A stretch of 64,000 nt of DNA, from the NCBI GenBank assembly GCA_019420305.1, contig JAHZHL010000010.1, positions 41,357 through 105,356 on the forward strand, given 5' to 3'. The notes below the pieces were generated by a model. That model was not told the DNA's origin and searched no databases. It was given only the letters and a program-made list of their open reading frames with translations. The stretch comes from Bacillota bacterium. Its GTDB lineage: Bacteria > Bacillota > Clostridia > Peptostreptococcales > Anaerovoracaceae. The position numbers and the translations under genes are program-made. Below, one piece after another: positions 35,621 to 44,754 of this stretch; position 1 is the first letter of the stretch; each line of letters opens with the position of its first letter.

Positions 35621-35650
35621 AAAGCAGTCCTGACAAAGGGACTGTTTTTA
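35621..35650 (+). terminator. Intrinsic terminator before the TasA-like genes
   Basis: An 8-base stem AGCAGTCC (35623-35630) with GGACTGTT (35639-35646), 8-base loop, followed by TTTTTAT. Good intrinsic terminator geometry. It separates the coiled-coil block from the TasA-like block. Confidence 0.75.
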
Positions 35651-35683
35651 TATTTAACAATTTACATAGAAGGGAGGGGGACG

Positions 35684-35815
35684 ATGTTCAAACAACGGAG
35701 AGAGAAAAAGAAGATCGAGCAGGAATTGTGGGAAACCAGAAAAATGGGAGAGGAACTTTATAGAGAAGAGAAAGAGAGGAACAAAGAACATGAAAGCGAA
35801 GCTGCTGAAGAATAA
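35684..35815 (+). CDS. Small charged protein, 43 residues
   Basis: ATG 35684 with GGGAGGGGG 5 bases upstream opens 43 codons of highly charged, helix-forming sequence (FKQRREKKKIEQELWETRKMGEEL). It overlaps the start of the TasA-like gene by 26 bases, so it may couple translation of that gene or be a small regulator. Too short to classify. Confidence 0.5.
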   Translation: MFKQRREKKKIEQELWETRKMGEELYREEKERNKEHESEAAEE

Positions 35816-36455
35816 GAAGCGGATGATGGTTGCTGCGGCCGTTTTGGTACTGCTGCTTGCGACTGGTGGAATTTCCGCATATTTCACTTCAACCGATAAC
35901 GCGACAAACAGCTGGACGGTTGGGGATGTGACCATTGACCTTCTGGAAGCGGAATATGACAAAGTCCCGGAGACGGAGCGGCAGAACATCACCCCGAATA
36001 AAGTATTTACAAAAGATCCGGTTGTGAAAAATATTGGAACCAATGACGCCTTTGTCTTTTTACGGTTTTCTGTACCGAAACAGGCGGTGCGAATTGCGGA
36101 TCAGACCGGAGCCGCACAGGCTTCGCAGGTACAGGAACTGTTTGACTATACCATTCATACCGATTGGGTTAAGGTTTCAGAAGACACATCCGCTGCGGCT
36201 CAGAATACGTATGTCTATGCGTATGGAACGGAAGCCGCCTGCAAAGCGCTGGTAGCAGAAGCTTCCACCCCGTCCCTGTTCAAAGAAAATCAAATCACCT
36301 TTATCAACGTGCTGGAAGGACAGGGGCTGGAGGGGAACGCTTTGGAAATTCCAGTAGAGGCTTATGGAATCCAGACAACGGATCTGGACACAGATGATAA
36401 GACAGCACCCGCCGATGTATGGCAGATTTTAATGAATCAAGTGGATACAAAATAG
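35790..36455 (+). CDS. TasA-like SipW-dependent secreted protein 1
   Basis: A 221-residue secreted protein. The N-terminus has the SipW-type signal: basic stretch, hydrophobic core, then TGGISAYFTSTDNATNSWTVG, where cleavage follows an Ala and the N.(F/W)T.G motif comes after. The mature part (DVTIDLLEAEYD, NKVFTKDPVVKNIGTNDAFVFLRF) resembles BsaA/TasA/CalY biofilm fibre proteins. A dedicated SipW-like peptidase is encoded at 42861. Likely a secreted fibre subunit displayed by cells carrying the element. Confidence 0.85.
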   Translation: MKAKLLKNKKRMMVAAAVLVLLLATGGISAYFTSTDNATNSWTVGDVTIDLLEAEYDKVPETERQNITPNKVFTKDPVVKNIGTNDAFVFLRFSVPKQAVRIADQTGAAQASQVQELFDYTIHTDWVKVSEDTSAAAQNTYVYAYGTEAACKALVAEASTPSLFKENQITFINVLEGQGLEGNALEIPVEAYGIQTTDLDTDDKTAPADVWQILMNQVDTK

Positions 36456-36477
36456 AGCGCGATAAGGAGAAGTTCAA

Positions 36478-36981
36478 ATGAAAATCGCTCAAAAAACAAG
36501 TCTTGCCGTGCTGGTCTGCGGAGTTTGCCTGCTGCTTCTGACCGGAGGGATTTGCGCGTATCTGATTTCTACTGCGAATCAGACCAATTCATTCACGGTG
36601 GGAGAAAATGTGACGCAGATTGAGGAAGTTTTTGAACCGCCAGAGACGATTGAAGCCGGCCAGAGCTATGAAAAAAAGGTGATGGTGCGGAATGTCAGAA
36701 ACGTGCCCTGCTATGTGCGGGTGTTTGCGGAATTTAGCGATCCGGAGCAGGCAGACGCTATGCGGCTGGATTTTAACACTACGGACTGGACGGTGAAACA
36801 GACAGACGGGTATTACTACTATAAAAAGATACTCCCGGTGGGAGAAGCCACCGCGCCGCTGTTTGAGGAAATTTACGCGGAGAAAGACAGCGCGAAGCTG
36901 GAGCTGATCGTCTACAGTGAATCGGTTCAGGCAGAAGGCTCGACAAGTCCGCAGGAAGCATTTCAGAACAAGAATAACTAG
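36478..36981 (+). CDS. TasA-like SipW-dependent secreted protein 2
   Basis: A 167-residue secreted protein with the same kind of signal (LLLTGGICAYLISTANQTNSFTVG). The mature part (EVFEPPETIEAGQSYEKKVMVRNVRNVPCYVRVFAEFSD) has the beta-rich TasA-like fold pattern; NVPCYVRV matches the N.DAFVFLR and DCYVRLTV segments of its two neighbours. Smaller than the first protein. It lies 22 bases after it with AAGGAG upstream. Confidence 0.82.
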   Translation: MKIAQKTSLAVLVCGVCLLLLTGGICAYLISTANQTNSFTVGENVTQIEEVFEPPETIEAGQSYEKKVMVRNVRNVPCYVRVFAEFSDPEQADAMRLDFNTTDWTVKQTDGYYYYKKILPVGEATAPLFEEIYAEKDSAKLELIVYSESVQAEGSTSPQEAFQNKNN

Positions 36982-36992
36982 GAAAGGGGGGA

Positions 36993-39362
36993 ATGCGTAT
37001 GCAAACGACGAGACAACAACGAAGTACCATGGTTGCGGTCACAATCCTGTGTCTCCTTTTCCTGCTTTTGATGAACACGGGAGAAGCGTATGCGGCAACC
37101 TGGACGACCATGCCATCGGGAACTGGCATTCCAACCGGCACGAAAATTCCACTGCGATCTACCGATGCGCAGGTAACGGTACGGAACGGAGGGATGGTTC
37201 AGAATTATACCACAGCATCCGGATATACCGGAAAAGTACTTTGTGTTAAAATTCCGGATCGAAGTAAGTATACAAGCTTTTCCAATTTTGCTACGGTTAC
37301 CTATCGGAAAGCAGCCCAAATTTTTGGAAGATATATGGATGTTACAATCGACTTTACTTCTATGACCGTATATCCGGAAGCAAACCCGAGCTTACAGAAC
37401 AGCCAGAAAACCATGGCGGTTGCAAGGCTGCTTTATAGTTCGATGTATCTTTCATCTACGGATTCGGATGGAGATTCCGGAATGTTCTATCGCGGCAGAA
37501 AGGATATTCAGACAAAGGTGACGATTACGTGGTCGGAAGGAGAACCAGATGCGGGAAGCGTGGTAAAGCTGCCCTTTTACGCAGGAGTATCCGATATTGA
37601 CGCTACCGGAAGCTATTTCCAGGAGTCCTGGATTGGAAACAGTGGCTTTGATGGCACCATATATATTTGGGATGCAAACAATCGAACCATCGACAAGACG
37701 AAGAACCGAATGACCGCGCCGGCCAATGGTTCCACCAGCGGGAATGATTCCTGGTATAAAGCGGGGCTGATCGCAACCACCTCGCAGGGAAGCATGACGA
37801 TGACCTGGGTTCAGGGAAACTGCGGTGCGGAGCTGACCCTGTTCAGTCAATATAAAGACCTGCCGACACCAACCAAAACCGTCGATAAGACGAGTGCCGT
37901 GAAGGACGATTCGATTATCTGGACAGTCAATCAAAAAGTGGGAACCTTTTATCGGGATACCTTTACTACATATAGCAACTATAGCATGGCGGATACGATC
38001 CCGGAAGGGGTAGAGTATCAGTCCGCCAGGGTCTACAAAGGATCCACTGACATCACGTCATGGGGAAGCCTGCAATATAACGAGGAGACCAGGAAGCTGA
38101 CTTTCACAATGGGAGGCGGACGATTGCCCAGCGGTTCCTTTTATAACGGAGAAACCATCTCCATGAAGATTACGGCGAAGGCCCTGCAGCCGCAGGAGGT
38201 AAGCCAAACGATCAAGAATACCGGGACGACGACCATATCCGGATATGATCAGAATACGAATACGGTCACAACGGTCATTCGTAAACCGGACATGTCGATT
38301 ACGAAAGAAGCAGCAAATGGAACAACCTATGAGGAAGGAGACACGGTGCCGTTTACGGTTACCGTTAAACAAACGACCGAAAAGCTGACTGGTAAAAATG
38401 TAGTGATAACGGACAATCTGCCGGAGGAGCTGAAGTTGTCCGGAGAGCCGCTCCTGACCGGAGCAGAAGGAAGTGTCACGGTCAGCGGCAACACCTGGAC
38501 GACCAGGATTCCGGAACTGGCATCGAACCAAACGGCAACGATTACATTTCCAACAAAAGCAGGAGAGGTTCACATCGAAAAAGAAGTGACAAATACGGTG
38601 AAAGCAACGATGGAGGATGTGCCGGAAAAACAGGCATCGGCAACGGTCCAAATAACACCGGTTCCAATCGACCTGAAGGTAAAAAAGGTCTGGGAAGATA
38701 AAGACGACTTTTATGAATTGCGTCCGGATCGAGTAAAGATGGAACTGCTGCAAAATGGAAAAGTAATCAAAGAGCAGACACTGACCGCAGACAAATGGGA
38801 AGGTACCTTTGTGGATTTACCGGAGTGGCAGACGGAAACAAAGAAATATGATTATCAAATCAAAGAGGCTCAGGTGCCAGAGGGATATCAGGCAAGCGTA
38901 AGCCAAAAGGACAAGACCTATACCGTGACCAATACCTTAAAAACCTATCCGTTTACCATCACAAAGGAAATCGCGAAAGAAGATTTCTACGCGGAGCATG
39001 GAGATGCCACGTTTTTGTATGAGGTAACATCGAAGGACGATTCCAACAAAAAATGGCGAACGTCGATTTCCTTTACCAGAGAGGATTGGAAGGCCGCAGG
39101 AGCCACAATGCGGAAAACGAAAACCCTGAACCTTCCTGCCGGAGCTTATACGGTAGAGGAACGGAATGCATTACGCTATGAAGGCAGGATTACCGAAGTG
39201 TCCGGGAACGTGAAGAAGATCGATCCCCTGCAGGCAGAAGCAACGCTGGGTTCGGACGATACGCCGGAAACTGTAACCTATACGAATCAAAAGAGCTGGT
39301 GGGATCGGTACAGCCATAATGACCTGCAAATCAATCAAGGGAAGGGAGGTGCGGGGCAGTGA
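36993..39362 (+). CDS. Large secreted adhesin-like protein 1 (unanchored)
   Basis: A 789-residue secreted protein. A signal peptide ends near EAYAAT. The first 330 residues form a novel-looking domain (TWTTMPSG, VDVTIDFTSM-like, QGNCGAELTLFSQYKDL). A DUF11-like repeat follows (about 435-560: ITKEAANGTTYEEGDTVPFTVTV, VVITDNLPEELKLSGEP), then a Cna-B-like domain (LKVKKVWEDKDDFYELRP). It ends WWDRYSHNDLQINQ with no membrane helix or sorting motif. The C-terminal block is shared with the paralogue at 40447. The stop overlaps the next start. Probably secreted and assembled with the TasA-like fibres. Confidence 0.82.
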   Translation: MRMQTTRQQRSTMVAVTILCLLFLLLMNTGEAYAATWTTMPSGTGIPTGTKIPLRSTDAQVTVRNGGMVQNYTTASGYTGKVLCVKIPDRSKYTSFSNFATVTYRKAAQIFGRYMDVTIDFTSMTVYPEANPSLQNSQKTMAVARLLYSSMYLSSTDSDGDSGMFYRGRKDIQTKVTITWSEGEPDAGSVVKLPFYAGVSDIDATGSYFQESWIGNSGFDGTIYIWDANNRTIDKTKNRMTAPANGSTSGNDSWYKAGLIATTSQGSMTMTWVQGNCGAELTLFSQYKDLPTPTKTVDKTSAVKDDSIIWTVNQKVGTFYRDTFTTYSNYSMADTIPEGVEYQSARVYKGSTDITSWGSLQYNEETRKLTFTMGGGRLPSGSFYNGETISMKITAKALQPQEVSQTIKNTGTTTISGYDQNTNTVTTVIRKPDMSITKEAANGTTYEEGDTVPFTVTVKQTTEKLTGKNVVITDNLPEELKLSGEPLLTGAEGSVTVSGNTWTTRIPELASNQTATITFPTKAGEVHIEKEVTNTVKATMEDVPEKQASATVQITPVPIDLKVKKVWEDKDDFYELRPDRVKMELLQNGKVIKEQTLTADKWEGTFVDLPEWQTETKKYDYQIKEAQVPEGYQASVSQKDKTYTVTNTLKTYPFTITKEIAKEDFYAEHGDATFLYEVTSKDDSNKKWRTSISFTREDWKAAGATMRKTKTLNLPAGAYTVEERNALRYEGRITEVSGNVKKIDPLQAEATLGSDDTPETVTYTNQKSWWDRYSHNDLQINQGKGGAGQ

Positions 39363-40450
39363 ACGAGAGACGAAAACGGCGGTTCTGCAGAATCCTCGCA
39401 ACGGTTCTGATTCTTGCAGGGCTGACAACCGGGGTCTATGCTGCTTTACAAAGTCAGATCTCCCTGACCGGAACCCTTTGGACCGGAAATGTGGAGATCG
39501 AATTGAACCAGCCGGATGTCGATGCGGAAGCCATCACTGCCGGCAAGCAGATCCTTTATCAGCAGGCGGTGACCGCAAACGGAGCGGACTGTTATGTGCG
39601 CCTTACGGTTGACATTGCGATGGACAAAGAAACCGAAGCTCCGCTTACTACCGAAAATCTGAAAGCCGCAGACGGCTGGAGCTGGAAAGGGAATATCCTC
39701 TATGCGACGAAACCCCTTGCAACCGGGGAAACGGTCGTAGCAATCGAAGGGATTCAAATTCCCGCAGAGTGGACGGAGGAAACCGCTTCAGATTTCCAGA
39801 TCCATCTGACCGCGGACGCCATCCAGAAAGAACATTTTGTCCCGAATTTTGCAAGTGCTTCCCCATGGGGAACCATAGAAATTGAGGAACATAAAGAAGA
39901 TGCCCATCCGGAATATCGGACGGCCCGCGCGGCAAAGCCGGAGGCGATCACCTATGTCGGAAACGGACTCTTTGAGGTCCCCTCCGGCGATTTGTTTGCC
40001 AACTTCCCGGAGCTTCTTCCGGGAGATGAGGCTTCCGATTCGATTGCCATTCGCAATGGAACCAGTCAGCCGATTACCTTATCCTTTTCCAGTATTCCCG
40101 AAAAAGAGGAACTGCTGGATGAAATCGGAATGAAGCTTTCTGTCGATGGGAAACCCTTTTATGATGGAACCCTGGATGGGAAAGGACTGGAAGCCGAACG
40201 GGTGCTGACGACGCTGGATGCGGGAGAAAGCACGGAGTTGGAATACGCCGTTCAGCTGCCTGCAGATTTTGAAAATGCCTTTTCCCTGGAAGCGGATTTG
40301 CTCACCTGGGAATTAAAAGCGGAAGAACCGGATCGGGCGGTACAGACAGGAGACGACTTCTCGCTGTATGTGCTGTCTGCGTTGCTGATCGCGTCCGGAG
40401 CGTTTCTGTTCGTGATGAACCGAAAAAGAAAGGAGGAACCAGAACCATGA
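39359..40450 (+). CDS. TasA-like protein 3 with VQTGD wall anchor
   Basis: A 363-residue surface protein. GTG start 39359 overlaps the previous stop and is preceded by GGGAGG at a distance of about 9. The N-terminal signal has a hydrophobic core then TTGVYAALQSQISLTGTLWTGNV, similar to SipW-type signals. The middle contains DCYVRLTVDIAM, like the other two TasA-like proteins. The C-terminus has RAVQTGDDFSLY, a class B sortase-like motif, then a membrane helix and RKRKEE tail. It may anchor the fibre to the wall. Stop overlaps the next ATG by 4 bases. Confidence 0.83.
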   Translation: MNERRKRRFCRILATVLILAGLTTGVYAALQSQISLTGTLWTGNVEIELNQPDVDAEAITAGKQILYQQAVTANGADCYVRLTVDIAMDKETEAPLTTENLKAADGWSWKGNILYATKPLATGETVVAIEGIQIPAEWTEETASDFQIHLTADAIQKEHFVPNFASASPWGTIEIEEHKEDAHPEYRTARAAKPEAITYVGNGLFEVPSGDLFANFPELLPGDEASDSIAIRNGTSQPITLSFSSIPEKEELLDEIGMKLSVDGKPFYDGTLDGKGLEAERVLTTLDAGESTELEYAVQLPADFENAFSLEADLLTWELKAEEPDRAVQTGDDFSLYVLSALLIASGAFLFVMNRKRKEEPEP

Positions 40451-42849
40451 AGCAGCATCTTTCGGCAGGGCCCTGCAAAGCCTTATTGGTAATGGCAGGC
40501 GGATTCTTACTGCTTGCTATTTTTCTGGCAAACGTAGAGTTTGCGTATGCTGCGACCTGGAGTAAAATGCCATCGTCCACTCCGATCCCACCGAATACGC
40601 AGGTGATTCCGCTGAATTATAAAGCGGGAACAACAAAGATTACCTATAACACAACGGCATATCCGAATAAGTTCAAGACGATTACCTATTCGAATGGTAC
40701 AAGAGGGCTGTGTGTGAAAATTGACAGCCAGACCACATCCTATACCTATAAGAATTTCTGTACGGTAACGTATCCGAAAGCGACAACGATTCGCGGAAAA
40801 GAGATTGATGTAACCATTGAATTTACTTCCATGACGATTGGAGCGAAAAAAGGAAATGACTATTTATGCAGCGATAAATATATGGCCTTTGCAAGGATCA
40901 CACCTGGTGCCGGCACAAATGTATTTGATTCGGCGAACATGACCAATCGGTACGATGGGAACCGGAGAGGATATGGAGCAAAAAAGAATCTGACCACAAA
41001 AGTGACCGTGACCTGGTCGGATACAGGAAAGCCGGTTGAGCTGCCTTTCTATCAGGGCGTCCGTGATATCGACGCGACCGATGATTATTTTCAAGAAGGC
41101 TGGTATGCCGGGCAGGGGTTTGACAGCACCTTCTACATCTGGCCGAGCTGCTTTAATGCACCATCTGGTTCAACCATGATGGCAAAAACAACGAACCCGG
41201 CTACCTCTGGAAATGAGGAATACACAAAGGCAGGACTGATCGCGCCAACCAATGGAGCCGGAACCTGGTATATGGCCTGGTACGGGGGTAACTGCGGAAC
41301 TGGGCTGCGGATTTACAGTCAGTACAAGGATTTGGAAGCACCAACGAAGAGCGTAGATCGGACATCGGCAGTCAAGGGTGATACCATCACCTGGACGGTC
41401 AGTCAGAAGACGGGGACCTTTTTTAATGATATGTACAGCAAATATACCAGTTTCCGGTTTTCGGATACGATCCCGGAAGGGGTCCAGTATCAGTCCGCGA
41501 ACGTATATAAAGGCTCTACCGACATTACCTCTCAAGGTACTTTGCAATATAACGAGGATACCCGGAAGTTGACCTTTGTCCTTGATGATAGCCAGCTGAA
41601 CAATCAGGCCTTTTACACCGGACAAACCATTTCCATGAAAATCACAGCAACGGCGGAAAACCCAAAAGAGGCCGAAACGAACGTAAAAAACCAGGCACAG
41701 TCCGTGATTTCTGGAGAAGCGCAGAACACCAATACAGTGAACACTGCGGTCCGCAGGCCAGATCTTACGATTACGAAGACTTCGGATAAAAGCAAATACC
41801 AGGAAGGGGACAGCGTACCGTTTACGGTTACCGTCAAACAGACGACGGAAAATCTGACCGGGAAGAATGTGGTTGTAACCGATACACTTCCGGAAGGCTT
41901 AATTCTTTCCGGAGAACCACTCCTGACTGGAGTGGAAGGAACCGTATCGGTAGACAGCAACACCTGGACGGTGAAGATCCCGGAGCTTGTTTCGGATCAG
42001 ACGGCAACCATTACGTTTTCGACAAAAACAGAAGATGTGCATGTGGAAAAAGAGGTGACCAACACGATAACAGCGTCTATGGACGATGTGCCGGAGAAAA
42101 AAGCGTCCGCGACCGTGACTTTGCTTCCGGAGCCAATTGATCTGAAAGTGGAAAAAGTCTGGGAAGATGGAAAAGACTTCTATGGACTGCGTCCGAATCG
42201 CGTAAAGGTACAGCTTCTGCAGGACGGAGCTGTGATCAAGGAGATGGAGCTGCAGGAGGGCCAGGACTGGAAGGGGACGTTTGAAGATCTGCCGGAATAC
42301 CGGACCGAGACAGAACGGTTTGTATATGCGGTAAAAGAAACAGATCTGCCGGATGGATACACCGCAGCGGTTAATCGCCTGCTGGATCAGGAAACGGAAT
42401 TTCAGCAAGTATTTCAGATTACAAATGCGCTGCGGAATTATGAGCTGGAGCTGAATAAGGAGATGGTAAAGGCAGATTATTACGCGGATCATGGGAACGC
42501 AACCTTCCTGTATCAGATTACCAGCAAACAGAATCCGTCACAGCAATGGTATGAAGAAATTTCCTTTACCGAGGCGGATGTGAAAACGGGAGGAAGCATC
42601 TTAAGAAAATCAACGCGCATAGAACTACCGTATGGGGAATATGAAGTGCGGGAATTAGGCGCGTTGCGCTATCAAGGTGCGATTTCCGCAACCTCTGGTG
42701 ATGTGAAACAAATTGCCCCTTTGCAAGCGGAAGTCCGGCTGGGGACGGATGAAGCAGTGGAATCGGTGACCTACCGGAATGATAAGATGCGTTGGGATCG
42801 CTACAGTCATAATGACCTGGTGATAAATCAGTTACAGCAAGGCTCATAA
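40447..42849 (+). CDS. Large secreted adhesin-like protein 2 (paralogue)
   Basis: An 800-residue paralogue of the protein at 36993, similar from signal peptide (FAYAATWSKMPS) to the end. It shares the novel N-terminal domain (IDVTIEFTSMTI, YGGNCGTGLRIYSQYKDLEAP), the DUF11-like repeat (VPFTVTVKQTTENLTGKNVVVTD) and the Cna-B-like domain (LKVEKVWEDGKDFYGLRP). The C-terminus RWDRYSHNDLVINQ is nearly identical. No anchor. GGAGG lies before the ATG. The two genes flank the wall-anchored TasA-like gene, so the three may form one structure. Confidence 0.82.
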   Translation: MKQHLSAGPCKALLVMAGGFLLLAIFLANVEFAYAATWSKMPSSTPIPPNTQVIPLNYKAGTTKITYNTTAYPNKFKTITYSNGTRGLCVKIDSQTTSYTYKNFCTVTYPKATTIRGKEIDVTIEFTSMTIGAKKGNDYLCSDKYMAFARITPGAGTNVFDSANMTNRYDGNRRGYGAKKNLTTKVTVTWSDTGKPVELPFYQGVRDIDATDDYFQEGWYAGQGFDSTFYIWPSCFNAPSGSTMMAKTTNPATSGNEEYTKAGLIAPTNGAGTWYMAWYGGNCGTGLRIYSQYKDLEAPTKSVDRTSAVKGDTITWTVSQKTGTFFNDMYSKYTSFRFSDTIPEGVQYQSANVYKGSTDITSQGTLQYNEDTRKLTFVLDDSQLNNQAFYTGQTISMKITATAENPKEAETNVKNQAQSVISGEAQNTNTVNTAVRRPDLTITKTSDKSKYQEGDSVPFTVTVKQTTENLTGKNVVVTDTLPEGLILSGEPLLTGVEGTVSVDSNTWTVKIPELVSDQTATITFSTKTEDVHVEKEVTNTITASMDDVPEKKASATVTLLPEPIDLKVEKVWEDGKDFYGLRPNRVKVQLLQDGAVIKEMELQEGQDWKGTFEDLPEYRTETERFVYAVKETDLPDGYTAAVNRLLDQETEFQQVFQITNALRNYELELNKEMVKADYYADHGNATFLYQITSKQNPSQQWYEEISFTEADVKTGGSILRKSTRIELPYGEYEVRELGALRYQGAISATSGDVKQIAPLQAEVRLGTDEAVESVTYRNDKMRWDRYSHNDLVINQLQQGS

Positions 42850-42860
42850 GGAGTATGTAT

Positions 42861-43325
42861 ATGAAACGAAAACGAATCGGATGGATGATCCTGATTCTGG
42901 TGCTTCTTGTGGGATGTGCCAGTTATTTTTCCGGAGTTCGTCTCTACTATGTGCAGAGCGGGAGCATGGAACCGGAGCTGCCGGTTGGGAGTCTGTGCAT
43001 CGTAACACCCTGTGCGGTGGAAGAGCTGGAAGTAGGCGATATCATTGCGTTTCAAAAGGGCCCGATGCAGGTAGCGCATCGAATTGTTTCCATTCAGGAA
43101 GAAAGCTATCAGACGAAAGGGGACGCCAATCGCAGCCCTGATCCGGGAGTTGTCCGAAAGGAGCAGGTGCAAGGGCAGGTGATCGCAAGGGTTCCCCTGC
43201 TCGGCTATCTGATCGCCTTTTTGAAAAGCAAAGCCGGAATTGCGTTGCTTCTAATGCTTGCAGGTTTGTTGCTCTATAGGATGCGAAGAAAGGAGAGAAC
43301 CCGTTATACTCGATCAGACGGATAA
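42861..43325 (+). CDS. sipW: SipW-like (ER-type) signal peptidase I
   Basis: A 154-residue signal peptidase of the ER/archaeal type. An N-terminal membrane helix is followed by the catalytic QSGSMEP (Ser 35) and AHRIV (His 73), with TKGDAN supplying the conserved Asp region; there is no catalytic Lys, as in SipW of Bacillus. A second membrane helix is at the C-terminus. SipW enzymes process TasA-type preproteins, and three such genes lie upstream. ATG 42861 has AAGGAG 7 bases upstream; ATG 42855 is too close to it. Confidence 0.92.
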   Translation: MKRKRIGWMILILVLLVGCASYFSGVRLYYVQSGSMEPELPVGSLCIVTPCAVEELEVGDIIAFQKGPMQVAHRIVSIQEESYQTKGDANRSPDPGVVRKEQVQGQVIARVPLLGYLIAFLKSKAGIALLLMLAGLLLYRMRRKERTRYTRSDG

Positions 43326-43494
43326 TTTACTTTATCGCCTGGTCTATGACATACCAGGCTGTGAGCAGATCTGTGATTTGCGGCTGCGCTATCCAAAACA
43401 AGTCAAAAAGCAACTTCAGGAAAAGGAAGCGATATATATAAAGGAATATGGGCAGAAAGCCTATCAAAAAGTATGGATGTATTTAGAAAGTTAG
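43306..43494 (+). CDS. Small unrecognised protein with an unusual start
   Basis: An open frame reaching 43494 encodes LDQTDNLLYRLVYDIPGCEQICDLRLRYPKQVKKQ and a basic, helical C-terminus (about 62 residues). The only near-ideal ribosome binding site, AAGGAG at 43290-43295, sits 10 bases before an ATA codon at 43306; the next in-frame start upstream is TTG 43258, inside the signal peptidase gene. Either ATA is used, or the longer TTG form is made. It ends just before the ribosome binding site of the next gene. Function unknown. Confidence 0.5.
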   Translation: MLDQTDNLLYRLVYDIPGCEQICDLRLRYPKQVKKQLQEKEAIYIKEYGQKAYQKVWMYLES

Positions 43495-43502
43495 GAGGGA
43501 TT

Positions 43503-44735
43503 ATGTTTGAACATCATGACTTAGACCGACAGATCGCATTTTTGAAAGGGATCGAAACGGAAGAAAATCGGGAACTGGTGGAGGAAATTATTTACGACTT
43601 AGCCGAGCCGATTCAAAAGGCAAGCATTGCCGAGGCGTTTTATCAGCTGTCTGAGTTAAAGGAAAAAGAGCCGGAGATAGAAGACGTGCTGGAACTGGCC
43701 GAACGGCTTTATGAGGAACTGGACTGGCCGGATCCGGAACGCACCTGGTCATTGACCCAGGCGTTTCAGGAAGAAAAGGAGCGAAGAAAAGCGCTTCCGG
43801 ATGGAACGGATCGGGCGATGCAGCTGCAAAGCTATTTTCTTGGAGGATCCGAGACGGAACTGGAGGTGAATTTTAAGCGATTATGCAATATGGAAGCGCA
43901 GGTGTATCAGGCACAATTTGGCGAAGATCTGCAGCCTGGTGACCGGGTTCAAACGGAAATCTGTCAACAGATGCTGGGAAAGCGTCCCATTTATGAACTG
44001 TACCCGGAAGCGGACGCCAGGGGCCTGTTTGAAGGAACCTACGACGATGCCGCCTGGCGGGAGCGTTACTATTTTGGAACCGCAATCGCCGGCGGGCATG
44101 ACTGGGAGCGAACTCTGCGGGAATCGGATCCGGAGTATCAACGATACCGGAAGCAGCTCTGTCAGCGCACGATTGAAACCCTCTGTGCTGCTTATGGGGA
44201 AGAAATCTGGCAATATCTCCCGCGGGAAGAACAGCAAACCATTCAGAGAAGGCATCCCTATCCGGCTTTTCAGGCAGGTAAATGGAAATGTGTGCTGATT
44301 CTGCCGGGACAAACCTACGGGAGAAGTCATTGTCTGCAAAACAAAGGAGAGACTTTGGCAGAGTTTTATGACTGCAGCGTAAGCAAAGAGACGTTTCCTG
44401 CCGGGCAGTTTGTTTCCCGGTACTACCTGCAAACCTTATGCACCAGTGACTTCGGAAGTTCCTTAAAGGAGATGGCAGAGCAGGGAACCGGCTTCTGTCT
44501 GGATGGGGAGGTTCCTTCCTGGCGGATCGACAGCGCGGAGCTTGCGGCAATCGCAGACTGGCTGGAGCAGCAATACCAGAAAGAACAGAACGTAATGGAG
44601 CGGGAACCGGCTTTTGCGGAAGCGAAGCCAGGAGAACGCACTGAGCCGGATCCTGCGCGCAGCGCGGAGACTATGGAGCGAACATCCTCTGGCACTTTGC
44701 TTCCGGAGAAAAGCGGAGTAATACGAACACGATGA
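43503..44735 (+). CDS. Uncharacterised element protein, 410 residues
   Basis: A 410-residue cytosolic protein. Start at ATG 43503 with AGGAGG 4 bases upstream. The N-terminal 90 residues are helical and acidic (LDRQIAFLKGIETEENRELVEEIIYDLAEPIQKASIAEAFYQL). The middle (GKRPIYELYPEADARGLFEGTYDDAAWRERYYFGTAIAG) and the later Cys-containing part (GRSHCLQNKGETLAEFYDCSVSKETFPAGQFVSRYY) do not match a family I can name. The last 60 residues are low-complexity. Proteins of this general appearance are common between the surface module and VirB genes of clostridial elements. Confidence 0.65.
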   Translation: MFEHHDLDRQIAFLKGIETEENRELVEEIIYDLAEPIQKASIAEAFYQLSELKEKEPEIEDVLELAERLYEELDWPDPERTWSLTQAFQEEKERRKALPDGTDRAMQLQSYFLGGSETELEVNFKRLCNMEAQVYQAQFGEDLQPGDRVQTEICQQMLGKRPIYELYPEADARGLFEGTYDDAAWRERYYFGTAIAGGHDWERTLRESDPEYQRYRKQLCQRTIETLCAAYGEEIWQYLPREEQQTIQRRHPYPAFQAGKWKCVLILPGQTYGRSHCLQNKGETLAEFYDCSVSKETFPAGQFVSRYYLQTLCTSDFGSSLKEMAEQGTGFCLDGEVPSWRIDSAELAAIADWLEQQYQKEQNVMEREPAFAEAKPGERTEPDPARSAETMERTSSGTLLPEKSGVIRTR

Positions 44736-44754
44736 AAGGAGAACAAACGCGAAG

